Source: an uncultured Oscillospiraceae bacterium
Lineage (GTDB): Bacteria; Bacillota; Clostridia; Oscillospirales; Oscillospiraceae
Direction: 5' to 3'
NCBI GenBank assembly: GCA_934667095.1
Contig: CAKULE010000006.1
Coordinates: 1 to 64,000, forward strand
Length of the DNA: 64,000 nt
Shown: positions 41,347 through 50,544 of the stretch, piece by piece
Numbering within the stretch: the stretch's first letter is position 1
How the letters are laid out: the number at the start of each line of letters is the position of its first letter
The notes under the pieces: model-generated
Told to the model about the DNA's origin: nothing
What the model saw: only the letters and a program-made list of their open reading frames with translations
The model's database searches: none
Translations under genes and position numbers: made by a program

Positions 41347-41513
41347 ATCCCCGCAGCTTCGCCCGGCTGCAATATATCGCCTGTACGCTGCTGGGGTATT
41401 CCGGGCTGGAGTACCGGGTCATGCGCACGGCGGAGATTGCGGAGCAGTTCTCCATTTACTGTGAGCTTCACGGGGTGGAAACAGGCTCTGAGGATGAGGA
41501 GGTGAGCTTTTGA
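40864..41513 (+). CDS. Tail assembly chaperone gpGT (-1 frameshift product)
   Basis: Reading through gpG, a -1 slip at A-AAA-AAC (41286-41292) continues RKKLDGRAAPGDGADVDDLC, then IDPRSFARLQYIACTLLGYS to the TGA at 41511-41513. That frame has no stop between. gpGT proteins link the chaperone to the tape measure. The extension ends two bases into the tape-measure start region, as expected for this gene pair. It is a canonical slippery site; efficiency cannot be judged. Confidence 0.82.
41286..41292 (+). promoter_or_regulatory. Programmed -1 frameshift site (A AAA AAC)
   Basis: The heptamer is in the correct codon phase for tandem slippage in the gpG frame. Both frames downstream are consistent with use: the zero frame ends in TAG 54 bases later, and the -1 frame stays open for over 200. 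Confidence 0.85.
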
Positions 41514-43180
41514 GCGGGAATACGATCAACGCAAAGTTTGTCGTGGAAGGCGAACGGGAATACCGGCAGGCCTTGAACGAGATCAATGCTGGGCTGAAGG
41601 TGAACTACGCTCAGATGGGGCTGGTGGCCGCACAGTACAGCGAGGCGGGGAAGAGCCAGGACGCTCTGCGGGCAAAGAGCAAAGCGCTTGCTGAAACCAT
41701 ACTCTCCCAACGTGACAAGGTGGCCCTGCTGGAGGCCCGCTTGAAGGCAAGCGTTGAGGCGACAGGGCAGGGCAGTAAAAAGTCCATGGAATACCAGTCT
41801 GCGCTGCTCAAGGCGCAGACGGCCCTGCAAAAGCTGGAGAACCAGCAGAGCGAATACACAGAGGCGCTGAAGACTGCCAACTCCGAAACTACCTCTCTCG
41901 CCGACGTAGTCAACAAGGTCACCGATATGCTGGGTGTCAAGGTGCCGCCGGCGCTGCAAGGTGTGGTGGACAAGCTGGACGGCGTTTCCGCCTCTGGTGC
42001 GGCGTTGGTGGGGATTCTGGGTGCGGCAGGTACTGCGTTAGCCAAGCTGACCATCAGCACAGCCCAGACCGCCGATGACCTGCTCACTCTCTCCAGCACC
42101 AGCGGCATGAGTACGGACGCCTTGCAGGAGTTTGCTTACATGGCCGACCTGGTGGACACCTCTGTGGACACCATCAACTCCAGCGTGACCCGGATGGTTA
42201 AGAACATGGGCACGGCCCGGACCGGCTCGGGTGAGGCCGCTGCGGCCTTTGCTCAGCTCCGCGTGCGGATTACCGACGCCCGGGGACAACTGAGGGATTC
42301 CTCCGAGGTGTTCACCGAGGTCATCGACCGGCTGGGGCGCATGACCAACGAAACGGAACGGGACGCGCTGGCCATGCAGATCTTTGGCCGGAGTGCCCGG
42401 GAACTGAATCCTCTGATCGAGGCCGGCGGGCAGAAGCTGAAAGAGTTGGCAAACCAGGCACACGAAGTGGGCTATGTGATGGATAGTGAAACGCTGAACC
42501 GCTTCGGCGCCCTCCAGGACCAGCTGGACGAGATGAGCAAGCAGTCCGATGCGCTGAAGAACAGCTTGGCACTGGCGCTCCTGCCGGTGCTGACATCCCT
42601 GTTTTCTGTCATCAGCAATATCCCGGTACCAGTCATGCAGACGCTTATCGTGCTGACAGCCACAATTACTTCACTCCTTTTGGTAGTCAAGGCTATCAAG
42701 GACATCAGCGGGGCAGTAAAGGGCGTCAAGACCCTGCTGTCTCCCGCCAATGCAGCGATGCTCAAGACTACAGCCATCATCCTCGGCGTAGTGGCGGCGC
42801 TCATTGCCCTGGGCGTGATCATCGCTGTCATCTCCGGACGGGGGAAGGATCTCACCAACGCCATGGAGAGCGTGGGCACCACGGTGGGGACCGTGCAGGG
42901 CCGGGTGACCTCGACGCAGAACACCTATCCGAGGAACGCCACGGGCACCCGCTTCTGGGCCGGCGGCCGCACGATGGTAGGCGAGAACGGCCCGGAGGTC
43001 GTGGATCTTCCCCGGGGCAGCCGGGTCTACAAGACCGGTTCTGCTCCGGCGACCAGTGGAAGCTACACGGACAACAGCCAGTACGTGTTCCGGGTGGACG
43101 ACATTGAGACCTACGGCAAAATCGAACGCCGGCTCAAACGGGAACGCCAGAGCCGGCGCATGGGCTACGTGGAGGTGTAG
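41510..43180 (+). CDS. Tail tape measure protein (short)
   Basis: 556 aa, TTG start with AGGAGG at 41497-41502. Helical/coiled-coil N-terminus (QALNEINAGLKVNYAQMGLVAAQYSE), two hydrophobic segments near 370-450 (VPVMQTLIVLTATITSLLLVVKA; ILGVVAALIALGVIIAVIS region) and the C-terminal GTRFWAGGRTMVGENGPEVVDLPRGSRVY found in many tape measures. The short length predicts a short tail. Confidence 0.85.
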   Translation: MSGNTINAKFVVEGEREYRQALNEINAGLKVNYAQMGLVAAQYSEAGKSQDALRAKSKALAETILSQRDKVALLEARLKASVEATGQGSKKSMEYQSALLKAQTALQKLENQQSEYTEALKTANSETTSLADVVNKVTDMLGVKVPPALQGVVDKLDGVSASGAALVGILGAAGTALAKLTISTAQTADDLLTLSSTSGMSTDALQEFAYMADLVDTSVDTINSSVTRMVKNMGTARTGSGEAAAAFAQLRVRITDARGQLRDSSEVFTEVIDRLGRMTNETERDALAMQIFGRSARELNPLIEAGGQKLKELANQAHEVGYVMDSETLNRFGALQDQLDEMSKQSDALKNSLALALLPVLTSLFSVISNIPVPVMQTLIVLTATITSLLLVVKAIKDISGAVKGVKTLLSPANAAMLKTTAIILGVVAALIALGVIIAVISGRGKDLTNAMESVGTTVGTVQGRVTSTQNTYPRNATGTRFWAGGRTMVGENGPEVVDLPRGSRVYKTGSAPATSGSYTDNSQYVFRVDDIETYGKIERRLKRERQSRRMGYVEV

Positions 43181-43181
43181 T

Positions 43182-45239
43182 ATGGCAGACGTACAAGAAG
43201 TTATCTCAGCAAAGAAAATTTATGCGGTAGATCTCGAAACTGGGACAAGGACCGAGCAGACAGGAGCGACCGTAACGGTCAAACATTCGATTACTGGGTA
43301 CAAGTATTCAAGCGGAGCGACCGGCTATGCGGGTAATAGTTTGGAGTTCGAGTTCGATCTGTCCGAAAATCCCAATGCTGATTCCAAGACGCTGGAAGGA
43401 ATGGTGTCTGCCAGCATTGTGAGCAAGACGGCGACCGGCAGCGGCAACCTGCCCAGCGGAGGATTCACGGGGATGTTAACTGCGGCAGGTTCTGTGTATG
43501 TTAATTCGCTGGACGTGTATTGCCGGGACAGGGAGGCACAAAACCCAATTAACACCTGTTATGAAAAGCTGGTGACCGGGTATATGGAACTCGGAGCGAT
43601 TTCGAAGGTCAAACGGTTGATGACCGTTGTGGGCGTTCAGGATGACATTTACGGGAACGTTACCTACAATGTCTCAGCTCAAGTGGTAATCAGCGGTATC
43701 GCCAGCCAGAGCCCGCCTAAATTGGATGCCGTCTGGAAGGACATCGTGCCCAAGATCTCCGGGCTGACCCCGGCCAAGGGGGCATTTGTGAACGAGAAGG
43801 CGGACGTGGTGTTCGGCTGGGCTTTCTCGGCGGCCAAGAGCTACAATGGGACGCCCACCACGCAGGCCGGCGGCAAGCTGGAGTGGCGTGTGACCGGCGA
43901 GGACGCTGTCCATGAGGTATCCTTCACCGGTGCTGGGACATCTGTGACGCTTCCGGCCAACTCCATCCCGACCTCGGTAACCAGCGTGGACTGGCGGGTG
44001 ACGGTTACCACCATCCACAGCGTGAGCACGACTTCTGACTGGATCACGGTTTCCACGGTGGATGTAGCCCCATCCGTTCCGACAGAGCTTCAGCCGGCGG
44101 ACAGCGTGGTTGACAACCGGGTGCCGCTTACTTTCTCTTGGCAGCACAATATCTCCACGGGCAGCGCTCAGGGCGGAGCGGAGCTGCAATACTCGGAGGA
44201 CGGCAGCACGTGGACGGCGCTGGCTGAGGTCGGCGGCAAGGAACAGAGCTGCGAGATTGGTGCAGGAGCTCTGCCCTCTGGTACGGTCCAGTGGCGTGTG
44301 CGGACGCTGAACTCTGACGGGCAGGCGGGGGAGTGGAGCACTCCTGTGACCATCATTTCCAAGTCTCGCCCGGCGGCGCCGGTGATCAGTGCCGTGACCG
44401 CAACTCCTCGCCCAACGGTGGAGTGGCAGAGTGGAGAGCAGATCGGATACCGGGTAGTGTTTGCTTCGGCCGCTGGAGACCTATATGACACGGGGGAGAG
44501 ATACGGAACGGTCAAGTCTGCCCGGTGCCCGGGGTTTCTGCCGGACGGCCTGGCGACGGTCACCGTGAGCATCTGCAACGCTGTCGGGCTGTGGGCCAGC
44601 GCGGAGAGCGAGATCACCATGGCCAACGAGCCCGGGGCGGAGATTGCCCTTCAGGCCCAGCAGATCCCCGGGGCGGTCAAGCTGACGTGGAGCACGCCCG
44701 GCAGCTACGGCAAGTATTACGTCCTGCGCAACGGCGAGCCGGTGGCCAAGCTCACTGGGACCCAGTGGACGGACCGGGCGGCCTCCGGGGTCAACCGCTA
44801 CACGGTGATGGGAGTGACCGGGGACAACTACCGGCTCAGCCCGGAGGTGTCCGCCGAGAGCCGTATCCGCAGCGTCATCCTGTTCGCTGCCGAAACCAAC
44901 GGCCCCTTCATCCAGCTTTACAAGCACAAGGGCTCCCCGCCCCAAATCAGCCGGGACTGCTCGGCCGCCGTCAGCTACCAGCACTTTGCCGGCGAAGCCT
45001 GGCCCACAGCTTTTGACGGCGGCTGCCGGGACATGAGCGCAGCCATGTCCTTCACCATCCTCCACGGAGAGCTGCCGAAACTGGCCGCTCTAATCGGCCG
45101 TGTGGTCTGCGTCAAGGACAGCGGCGAGGCCGCCTTCTATGCCATCCTGGACTCCGTGGGGCAGAACGTCTGGCGGCGTACGGATGTGGAGCTGAAGCTC
45201 ACCCGGGTGGCCTTTCGGGAGCAGGTGGACTATGAGTAA
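43182..45239 (+). CDS. Tail tip protein with fibronectin-like repeats
   Basis: 685 aa. The N-terminal 210 residues form a distinct domain; the middle holds at least three Fn3-like segments (PSVPTELQPADSVVDNRVPLTFSWQHN; APVISAVTATPRPTVEWQSG; IPGAVKLTWSTPGSYGKYYV). The C-terminus (LPKLAALIGRVVCVKDSGEAAFYAIL) is a distal-tail-like part. Position suits a Dit or central fibre role. ATG 43182 is chosen as the ATG right after the previous stop. Confidence 0.7.
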   Translation: MADVQEVISAKKIYAVDLETGTRTEQTGATVTVKHSITGYKYSSGATGYAGNSLEFEFDLSENPNADSKTLEGMVSASIVSKTATGSGNLPSGGFTGMLTAAGSVYVNSLDVYCRDREAQNPINTCYEKLVTGYMELGAISKVKRLMTVVGVQDDIYGNVTYNVSAQVVISGIASQSPPKLDAVWKDIVPKISGLTPAKGAFVNEKADVVFGWAFSAAKSYNGTPTTQAGGKLEWRVTGEDAVHEVSFTGAGTSVTLPANSIPTSVTSVDWRVTVTTIHSVSTTSDWITVSTVDVAPSVPTELQPADSVVDNRVPLTFSWQHNISTGSAQGGAELQYSEDGSTWTALAEVGGKEQSCEIGAGALPSGTVQWRVRTLNSDGQAGEWSTPVTIISKSRPAAPVISAVTATPRPTVEWQSGEQIGYRVVFASAAGDLYDTGERYGTVKSARCPGFLPDGLATVTVSICNAVGLWASAESEITMANEPGAEIALQAQQIPGAVKLTWSTPGSYGKYYVLRNGEPVAKLTGTQWTDRAASGVNRYTVMGVTGDNYRLSPEVSAESRIRSVILFAAETNGPFIQLYKHKGSPPQISRDCSAAVSYQHFAGEAWPTAFDGGCRDMSAAMSFTILHGELPKLAALIGRVVCVKDSGEAAFYAILDSVGQNVWRRTDVELKLTRVAFREQVDYE

Positions 45240-46278
45240 CGGAATCCGCCGCAACCGGTTCCGCTTTGAGCTGCTGCGACAGGGCGTCCGGCTCTGTGAC
45301 CTCAAGGCCCGGCAGGATGGGGAGATCACCTGCACTGCCTCGGCGGAGATCAAACGGGCGCTCTCCTGCACGGTGCAGCTGCCGGACGAGGCAGACCTGC
45401 TCAATGACCGGATTCGGGTGTCGCTGGAGCAGGACGGGGTATGGTTCCCGCTGGGGGTGTTCATCCCGACCACCGCCCCCCGGACGGTGTCCGCAGAGGG
45501 CCTTGTGACCGTCGGGATCGAGGCCTACGACTTGACCTATCAAGTATACCGAGCCAAGCTGGAGCGGCGCTCTGATGGCTACTTCCCGGCCGGAACAGCC
45601 TATACCACGGCGGTCAAGACGATCTTGACCCGTTGCGGGATCTCCGATGTCTCCATTCCGGACAGCGGCCAGGCACTGGCCGCAGCCCGGGAGGACTGGG
45701 AGATAGGGGAGAGCTATCTGACCGTGGTCAACACCCTGCTGGAGGAGATTGGCTATACCACCCTGTGGTTCGACTCCGCCGGCGTGGCCCGGAGCGGCCC
45801 CTACCAGTCCCCGGTGCTCCGGCCTGTCCAGCACTGGTACGCTGCAGGGCCCGGCTCGGTTGTCCTCCGGGCCCACTCGGTAGAGGACGACACCTTTGAC
45901 GCCTACAATGTGTTTCCGGTGTCGGTGTCCGATCTGGACAGCGGGGAGCCCATCTATGTGGTCAGCGTCAACGATGACCCGTCCAGCAAACTCTCCACAG
46001 TGGCCCGGGGCCGCCTTGTAGCTCCTGTGACCAGGCTGGACGGTGCGGCGGACGAGGCGGCGGCGCAGGCCTATGCGGACAGCCTTCGGTTGAAAAGCAT
46101 GATCAGCACCGAGACGGCCAAGATCCAGACGGCCATCTGCCCGGGGCACGAGGTGCTGGATATTCTGGAGCTCGACCTCCCGGAGCTGACCGGGAAGTGG
46201 GAGGAAACGGCGTGGTCCATCCCGCTCAGCCCGGACGGGCTGATGTCCCATACAGTGAGGAGGGCGGTCTATGTCTGA
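45232..46278 (+). CDS. Tail hub/Tal-like baseplate protein
   Basis: 348 aa (MSNGIRRNRFRFELLRQGVRLCDLKARQDGEITC..SCTVQLPDEADLLNDRIRV). Similar to tail hub proteins of Clostridia phages, without an attached lysin or fibre. Overlaps its neighbours on both sides. Confidence 0.7.
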   Translation: MSNGIRRNRFRFELLRQGVRLCDLKARQDGEITCTASAEIKRALSCTVQLPDEADLLNDRIRVSLEQDGVWFPLGVFIPTTAPRTVSAEGLVTVGIEAYDLTYQVYRAKLERRSDGYFPAGTAYTTAVKTILTRCGISDVSIPDSGQALAAAREDWEIGESYLTVVNTLLEEIGYTTLWFDSAGVARSGPYQSPVLRPVQHWYAAGPGSVVLRAHSVEDDTFDAYNVFPVSVSDLDSGEPIYVVSVNDDPSSKLSTVARGRLVAPVTRLDGAADEAAAQAYADSLRLKSMISTETAKIQTAICPGHEVLDILELDLPELTGKWEETAWSIPLSPDGLMSHTVRRAVYV

Positions 46279-46663
46279 CATCATAGAAACCTATCAAGAG
46301 CAGCAGGCACAGGAGCCAAAGACGCCGCAGGCCCAGAGCTTTGCCACCGTGACCGCAGTCTATACCGATGGGCTGGGGCTGCGGTTCGACGGCGAGGATG
46401 AGGCCAGCCAAAAGCACTATAAGTGCAACCAGTCATGCAAATTCGCCCCCGGGCAGCGGGTGTATATCCAGAAGGACGGCGGCACCTATGTGGTGCTGTT
46501 CCCGGTGGGGAATCCGGCCACCTCGGTCAGTGCGGATTCTGCCTCGGCGGCCGACGTGGCAGACGGCCTCAAGAACCAGAACGGCGGCGGGACGATCTGG
46601 CTGCGTGTTTCAAGCAACAAGGTCCAGTGGCGGGTTCGCAACACGGCATGGGCCGATATCTGA
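46271..46663 (+). CDS. Hypothetical tail-associated protein
   Basis: 130 aa, with an OB-like stretch (FATVTAVYTDGLGLRFDGEDEAS..CNQSCKFAPGQRVYIQKDGGTYVVLFPVG) and Asn/Gly-rich end. It lies in the tail-tip operon. Unknown role. Confidence 0.6.
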   Translation: MSDIIETYQEQQAQEPKTPQAQSFATVTAVYTDGLGLRFDGEDEASQKHYKCNQSCKFAPGQRVYIQKDGGTYVVLFPVGNPATSVSADSASAADVADGLKNQNGGGTIWLRVSSNKVQWRVRNTAWADI

Positions 46664-46678
46664 GGAGGAGGCGATACC

Positions 46679-46984
46679 ATGTATATCATGCAGGGTGATG
46701 CGTACAGCATCCCCGTACACATCACCAACGACGGCGAGCTGGTGACTCCGGAAACGGCAGAAACCGTGGAAATCGCCATCGGCCCGTTGGTCAAGCAGTA
46801 CCCGGTCGGCGTTTCGTTTTTGGAGGGGGACTGGCTCTTTCAGCTGACACAGCCGGAGGCGTTTGCTCTCTCGGCGGCCGGGGCGGAGTGCAAGATCCGG
46901 GTGAAGTTCAAAAATGGCGATGTCATCGGCGTTAGCCTCGGCAAGGTAAGCATTGCGGCATCCCGGTCGAAGGCGGTGCTGTAA
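46679..46984 (+). CDS. BppU-like baseplate/tail protein
   Basis: 101 aa, MYIMQGDAYSIPVHITNDGELVTPETAETVEIAIGPL, a beta-rich pattern like N-terminal parts of baseplate upper or fibre-adaptor proteins. GAGGAGG before the ATG. TAATG overlap with the next gene. Confidence 0.6.
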   Translation: MYIMQGDAYSIPVHITNDGELVTPETAETVEIAIGPLVKQYPVGVSFLEGDWLFQLTQPEAFALSAAGAECKIRVKFKNGDVIGVSLGKVSIAASRSKAVL

Positions 46985-47253
46985 TGCAGGTAGATCGAGC
47001 ATGGGAAGGCGGCCGGCTGCTGGTGGAGCTCCGGTCGAGGCCGCAGCTGACGGCGGAGCTGGGCGGGAAGGTGGTCGGCACTACTGCCCCGACTTATGAA
47101 GGGGATTATATGGCGGTGTCTTCTCTCGGAGGAGAGGACAAGGTGATGGAGACGGCCAACAAGCTGATGGTGCAGGACGTGGTCGTGAAGGCAATCACCA
47201 TTTCGGAGACGAGCAATCCCGCAGGCGGGACAACTATTTTGATAAAGGAGTAA
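46984..47253 (+). CDS. Hypothetical tail protein
   Basis: 89 aa (MQVDRAWEGGRLLVELRSRPQLTAELGGKVV). Overlaps the previous stop (TAATG). Conserved-looking position next to fibre genes; no known family. Confidence 0.5.
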   Translation: MQVDRAWEGGRLLVELRSRPQLTAELGGKVVGTTAPTYEGDYMAVSSLGGEDKVMETANKLMVQDVVVKAITISETSNPAGGTTILIKE

Positions 47254-47259
47254 TGAACG

Positions 47260-47847
47260 ATGGCAAACCAGTATATCAACAAATTTATTCTGGGCGATGA
47301 GGTCAAATTCGATCTGACCAACGACGACGTCACGCCGGAGAAGCTGGCGAAGGGTATCAAGGCCCACGACAAGTCCGGTGCGCCCATCGTGGGTACCAGT
47401 ACCTTTGATGCGGATACCTCTGCCGATACCGCAGCGGCCAGTGAGGTCCTGCTGGGGAAGACGGCCCATGTGAAGGGCTCCCGGGTTGCCGGTACCATGC
47501 CCAACAACGGGGCCAAGACTCTGGAGATCACGGACAAAACTACCCCAGTGACCATCCCTGCCGGCTACCACGACGGCTCTGGCAAGGCCAAGATTGCCGA
47601 TGCGGAGGGTGCAAAGCTGATTCCCGCCAACGTGCGCGAGGGGGTGACAATTCTCGGCGTCAAGGGCGCCATGAGCGGCAGCGAGAACATGAAGCCCCAG
47701 ACCAAGTCTGTCACGCCGACGTTTGAAGCACAGGAAGTTTTGCCGGACGAAGATTACAATTGCCTGTCTTCCGTAGCTGTGGCGGCTATCCCGGTCAACT
47801 ACGTGGATAATGAGGCGGGCGGCCAGACCCTGAAGGTGGGGGCCTGA
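47260..47847 (+). CDS. Tail fibre-like protein with repeat units
   Basis: 195 aa, with the repeat pattern INKFILGDEVKFDLTNDDVTPEKLAKGIKAHDKSGAPIVGT and VTIPAGYHDGSGKAKI, common in phage tail fibres of gut Clostridia. It precedes the LRR fibre protein, which shares the motif VTPDVLGAGITAHDAAGRVIVGT, so the two are paralogous at the N-terminus. Confidence 0.72.
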   Translation: MANQYINKFILGDEVKFDLTNDDVTPEKLAKGIKAHDKSGAPIVGTSTFDADTSADTAAASEVLLGKTAHVKGSRVAGTMPNNGAKTLEITDKTTPVTIPAGYHDGSGKAKIADAEGAKLIPANVREGVTILGVKGAMSGSENMKPQTKSVTPTFEAQEVLPDEDYNCLSSVAVAAIPVNYVDNEAGGQTLKVGA

Positions 47848-47851
47848 GCCT

Positions 47852-48802
47852 ATGGCGGTCAATCACGTCATCATCAACGGTGAGACGTCGCTTGACCTGC
47901 GGGCGGACACCGTAACGCCTGATGTCTTAGGTGCTGGCATTACTGCGCATGATGCGGCAGGAAGAGTGATTGTAGGAACCGGTGCCGTGGAGAGCGCCAT
48001 CATATCCCGGACGATTGCCGGAAATTACAGAAACCCTGCGGTCGCCAAGATAGGATCTTACGCCTTTAAGGGCTGTCAGACGCTTGCAGAGGTCGATTTC
48101 CCGCAGGCGGCTGCGGTGGAAGCCTATGCCTTTGAAGGCTGTGCCGCTTTGGAGCGTGTCGATTTAGATTCAGCGGTCACGATTGGATCTTATGCGTTTC
48201 GGGGCTGCGCCGCATTGGCGGAACTCAATATTCCTGCGGCGGGTACGGTTGCCTCTTGTGCATTTCAGAATTGTGCCGCGCTGACAGAAGTGAATATTTC
48301 CGCAGCAGAGCAGGTGGATGCCTATGCCTTCAAAAACTGCTCTTCACTGGAGTATGTCAATTTGGACTCGGTGCTCAGGATTGGGGCGTATGCATTTCAG
48401 AACTGCATTTCTCTGATATCGATGAACCTTCCCGCAGCGGAACAGATCAGCGTCGATGCCTTCTATGGCTGCTCCTCGCTGGCCAGGATCGACCTGAACG
48501 CCGCGCAGGCTATTGACGACGGAGCTTTTGATGGCTGCTCGATTAAGACGCTGGTTCTTTGGGGCCCGTTGGTGTGTTCCCTCAACCAGAACGACTTGAG
48601 CGATGCGGTCATTTACGTCCCGCTGGCTTTGCTGGAGCAGTACAAAGCAGCATCGGGCTGGGCCGACTATGCGCTGCGGATCAATCCTATCGAGTGCGCC
48701 ACGTGGGAGAAGCTGGAGCCCGTTTATGATTCGTGGGCAAGCGCGGCAAGCAAGACGTGGGCGGAACTCAGAGCCCAGATGCCTGCGGTAGAGCCGCTCT
48801 GA
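47852..48802 (+). CDS. Tail protein with BspA-like leucine-rich repeats
   Basis: 316 aa. The first 60 residues match the preceding fibre protein (adaptor); residues about 70-250 are tandem BspA-type (LRR_5) repeats of about 23 residues (IGSYAFKGCQTLAEVDFP, VEAYAFEGCAALERVDLD, IGSYAFRGCAALAELNIP, and so on to VDAFYGCSSLARIDL). Such repeats bind proteins or carbohydrates, so this is a candidate receptor-binding protein. The C-terminus ends in a helical tail. Confidence 0.82.
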   Translation: MAVNHVIINGETSLDLRADTVTPDVLGAGITAHDAAGRVIVGTGAVESAIISRTIAGNYRNPAVAKIGSYAFKGCQTLAEVDFPQAAAVEAYAFEGCAALERVDLDSAVTIGSYAFRGCAALAELNIPAAGTVASCAFQNCAALTEVNISAAEQVDAYAFKNCSSLEYVNLDSVLRIGAYAFQNCISLISMNLPAAEQISVDAFYGCSSLARIDLNAAQAIDDGAFDGCSIKTLVLWGPLVCSLNQNDLSDAVIYVPLALLEQYKAASGWADYALRINPIECATWEKLEPVYDSWASAASKTWAELRAQMPAVEPL

Positions 48803-48838
48803 TTCTATGGCAAGCACAAATCTATGGAGGAATGAAAT

Positions 48839-49294
48839 GTGAAGCAGACCGAAAATTATCAACTCAGTCTGATCGAAAACAGCGATGTCTTCTCCCCGGA
48901 CCCGCTCAACGACAATGCCCGCACGATTGATGGCCTGCTGGCCGAGCTGGCCGGCACGGCCGTGCGCACCGCCGTGGGCAGCTACACCGGTACCGGCGGC
49001 TCAGGCGTCAACAGCCCCTGCGTCCTGACACTGGGATTTCAGCCTAAGTTTTTAATAGTGATGGGCGAAGGCTACTCCTGTGACTTCGTGAACGGCTGCG
49101 CCAAGGGCTACGGTGCCAAGCACGGTGCCCCCGGCCTCGTCAACGTGGAGCAGACTGTGACGTGGACGGAGGACGGCCTGTCGTGGTATGTGGCGGGGGC
49201 GCACACCACCTCCGGCAGCTACGACATCAATGGCGGAGCGGTTTATCAGCTCAATCTCAGCGCCAGAACGTACTTCTATTTTGCCATCGGCTGA
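48839..49294 (+). CDS. Tail fibre protein
   Basis: 151 aa, GTG start with GGAGG 8 nt upstream. Beta-rich, aromatic (VRTAVGSYTGTGGSGVNSPCVLTLGFQPKFLIVMGEG), ending YQLNLSARTYFYFAIG, typical of C-terminal fibre head domains of gut phages. Confidence 0.7.
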   Translation: MKQTENYQLSLIENSDVFSPDPLNDNARTIDGLLAELAGTAVRTAVGSYTGTGGSGVNSPCVLTLGFQPKFLIVMGEGYSCDFVNGCAKGYGAKHGAPGLVNVEQTVTWTEDGLSWYVAGAHTTSGSYDINGGAVYQLNLSARTYFYFAIG

Positions 49295-49313
49295 CCGAAG
49301 AGGAGGGATAAAG

Positions 49314-49661
49314 ATGCGTATCATTCAAATTGAGCCGCTCCCCAACGGAGCGCACCGGAACCAGACTACCAGCGCAAAGGCCCCGCCTGACGGCTGGGCG
49401 GTCATCCCGCCTGAACTGACTATTCCAAGCACTTTCCCCTTTGTGGACATTGAGGTGGAGGCCGGCGTGGTGGTGTCCATGACCGCCGGGGTGGTCCCCG
49501 AGCCGGACCCCGAGCCGGACCCCGAGCCCACGGTGGACGAACGAGTAACGGCGCTGGAAGCCGAAAACAAGCTCCTGAAGGAACAGGTCAAAATGCAATC
49601 TCAACAGCAGACCTTTTTAGAGGATTGCCTGCTTGAGATCGGCGATGTGGTGTATGCGTGA
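49314..49661 (+). CDS. Tail-associated protein with PEPD repeat and coiled coil
   Basis: 115 aa: an N-terminal beta domain (MRIIQIEPLPNGAHRNQTT..PPDGWAVIPPEL), a PEPDPEPDPEP stretch and a C-terminal coiled coil (VTALEAENKLLKEQVKMQSQQQ). ATG 49314 rather than the longer frame. Common small fibre-assembly-type protein; role unknown. Confidence 0.65.
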   Translation: MRIIQIEPLPNGAHRNQTTSAKAPPDGWAVIPPELTIPSTFPFVDIEVEAGVVVSMTAGVVPEPDPEPDPEPTVDERVTALEAENKLLKEQVKMQSQQQTFLEDCLLEIGDVVYA

Positions 49662-49716
49662 CCTTATCGCCGGACTGGCGTTAAGAGTATACATTTTATG
49701 CAAAGGAGAAAATGAA

Positions 49717-49896
49717 ATGATGGCTATGTTGTATGCAATCAAGATCGTAATGGAGGCGATCAACCCCAAGACCAAGAAGGCGTGGGAATTTGTGGACGTC
49801 CCCCCAAAACTGAAGCAGCAGGTGGCGGACATCCTGATCAACGAGTGCGGCCTGCCCGCGCTTGTCCCCGTTGAGTACGGCGGCACGAAGGAGTAA
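49717..49896 (+). CDS. CD1375-family small phage protein
   Basis: 59 aa (MMAMLYAIKIVMEAINPKTKK..FVDVPPKLKQQVADILINECGLPAL), of the CD1375 type seen just before holins in Clostridia phages. AAAGGAGAA before the ATG. Unknown role. Confidence 0.7.
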   Translation: MMAMLYAIKIVMEAINPKTKKAWEFVDVPPKLKQQVADILINECGLPALVPVEYGGTKE

Positions 49897-49963
49897 CCAA
49901 AAGCGGCCCCCGTCATGGGGGCCGCCATCAAACCGGTGCTTGCCACCGAGAAAGTAGGTACAC

Positions 49964-50263
49964 ATGGAAGATGTTGTGAACATCGAGCACCGGCTGACCG
50001 AGGTAGACCAACGGAGCAAAAGCAACACCCATCGGCTGGACGACCTGGAAAAGCGGGTGGATGAGAACGATAAACTGGTAAATGCCGTGTGCGGGCTCCA
50101 GAAAGATATGGAGTATACCAAATCCGACGTTTCGGAGATCAAGGAAGATGTGAAAACCCTGACCGACAAGCCTGCCAAGCGCTGGGACGGCGTGGTGGAG
50201 AAGATCATCCTTGTGGTGGTCGCCGCCGTGGTGGCCTTTCTGCTGGCGAAGGTCGGGCTGTGA
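49964..50263 (+). CDS. XhlA-like holin-associated membrane protein
   Basis: 99 aa: a coiled-coil (VNIEHRLTEVDQRSKSNTHRLDDLEKRVDENDK) followed by one C-terminal membrane segment (IILVVVAAVVAFLLAKVGL). XhlA-type proteins work with holin and endolysin in lysis. Confidence 0.75.
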   Translation: MEDVVNIEHRLTEVDQRSKSNTHRLDDLEKRVDENDKLVNAVCGLQKDMEYTKSDVSEIKEDVKTLTDKPAKRWDGVVEKIILVVVAAVVAFLLAKVGL

Positions 50264-50277
50264 GAAAGGAGCACAAA

Positions 50278-50544
50278 ATGGAAAAGCAGAAAACTACCAT
50301 TGGGGAGAACGCCCGGAACCTTCTGACCGTCAAAAGCCTTGTGACGCTGGCTCTGACTCTGGTGTTTGCGTACATGGCGGCACGAGGAGAGATCAACCGT
50401 GATTTCATGACCATCTACGCGGTCATCATTTCCTTCTATTTCGGCACGCAGAAGGGCAAGAGCGATTCCACGGCCACCGCTACGGCTACGGCCACATCCG
50501 GAGACACCGCCGCCACCGAGGAGGCGGACACCGATGCCGTTTAA
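50278..50544 (+). CDS. Two-span phage holin
   Basis: 88 aa with two membrane segments (VKSLVTLALTLVFAYMAA; FMTIYAVIISFYFGTQKG) and a short Ser/Thr/Ala-rich cytoplasmic tail. Position directly before the amidase fits a holin. AAAGGAG upstream of the ATG 50278. Confidence 0.72.
   Translation: MEKQKTTIGENARNLLTVKSLVTLALTLVFAYMAARGEINRDFMTIYAVIISFYFGTQKGKSDSTATATATATSGDTAATEEADTDAV

Noticed and set aside
47852..48802. Diversity-generating retroelement target in the LRR tail gene
   Set aside because: No reverse transcriptase gene or template repeat is visible in the prophage.
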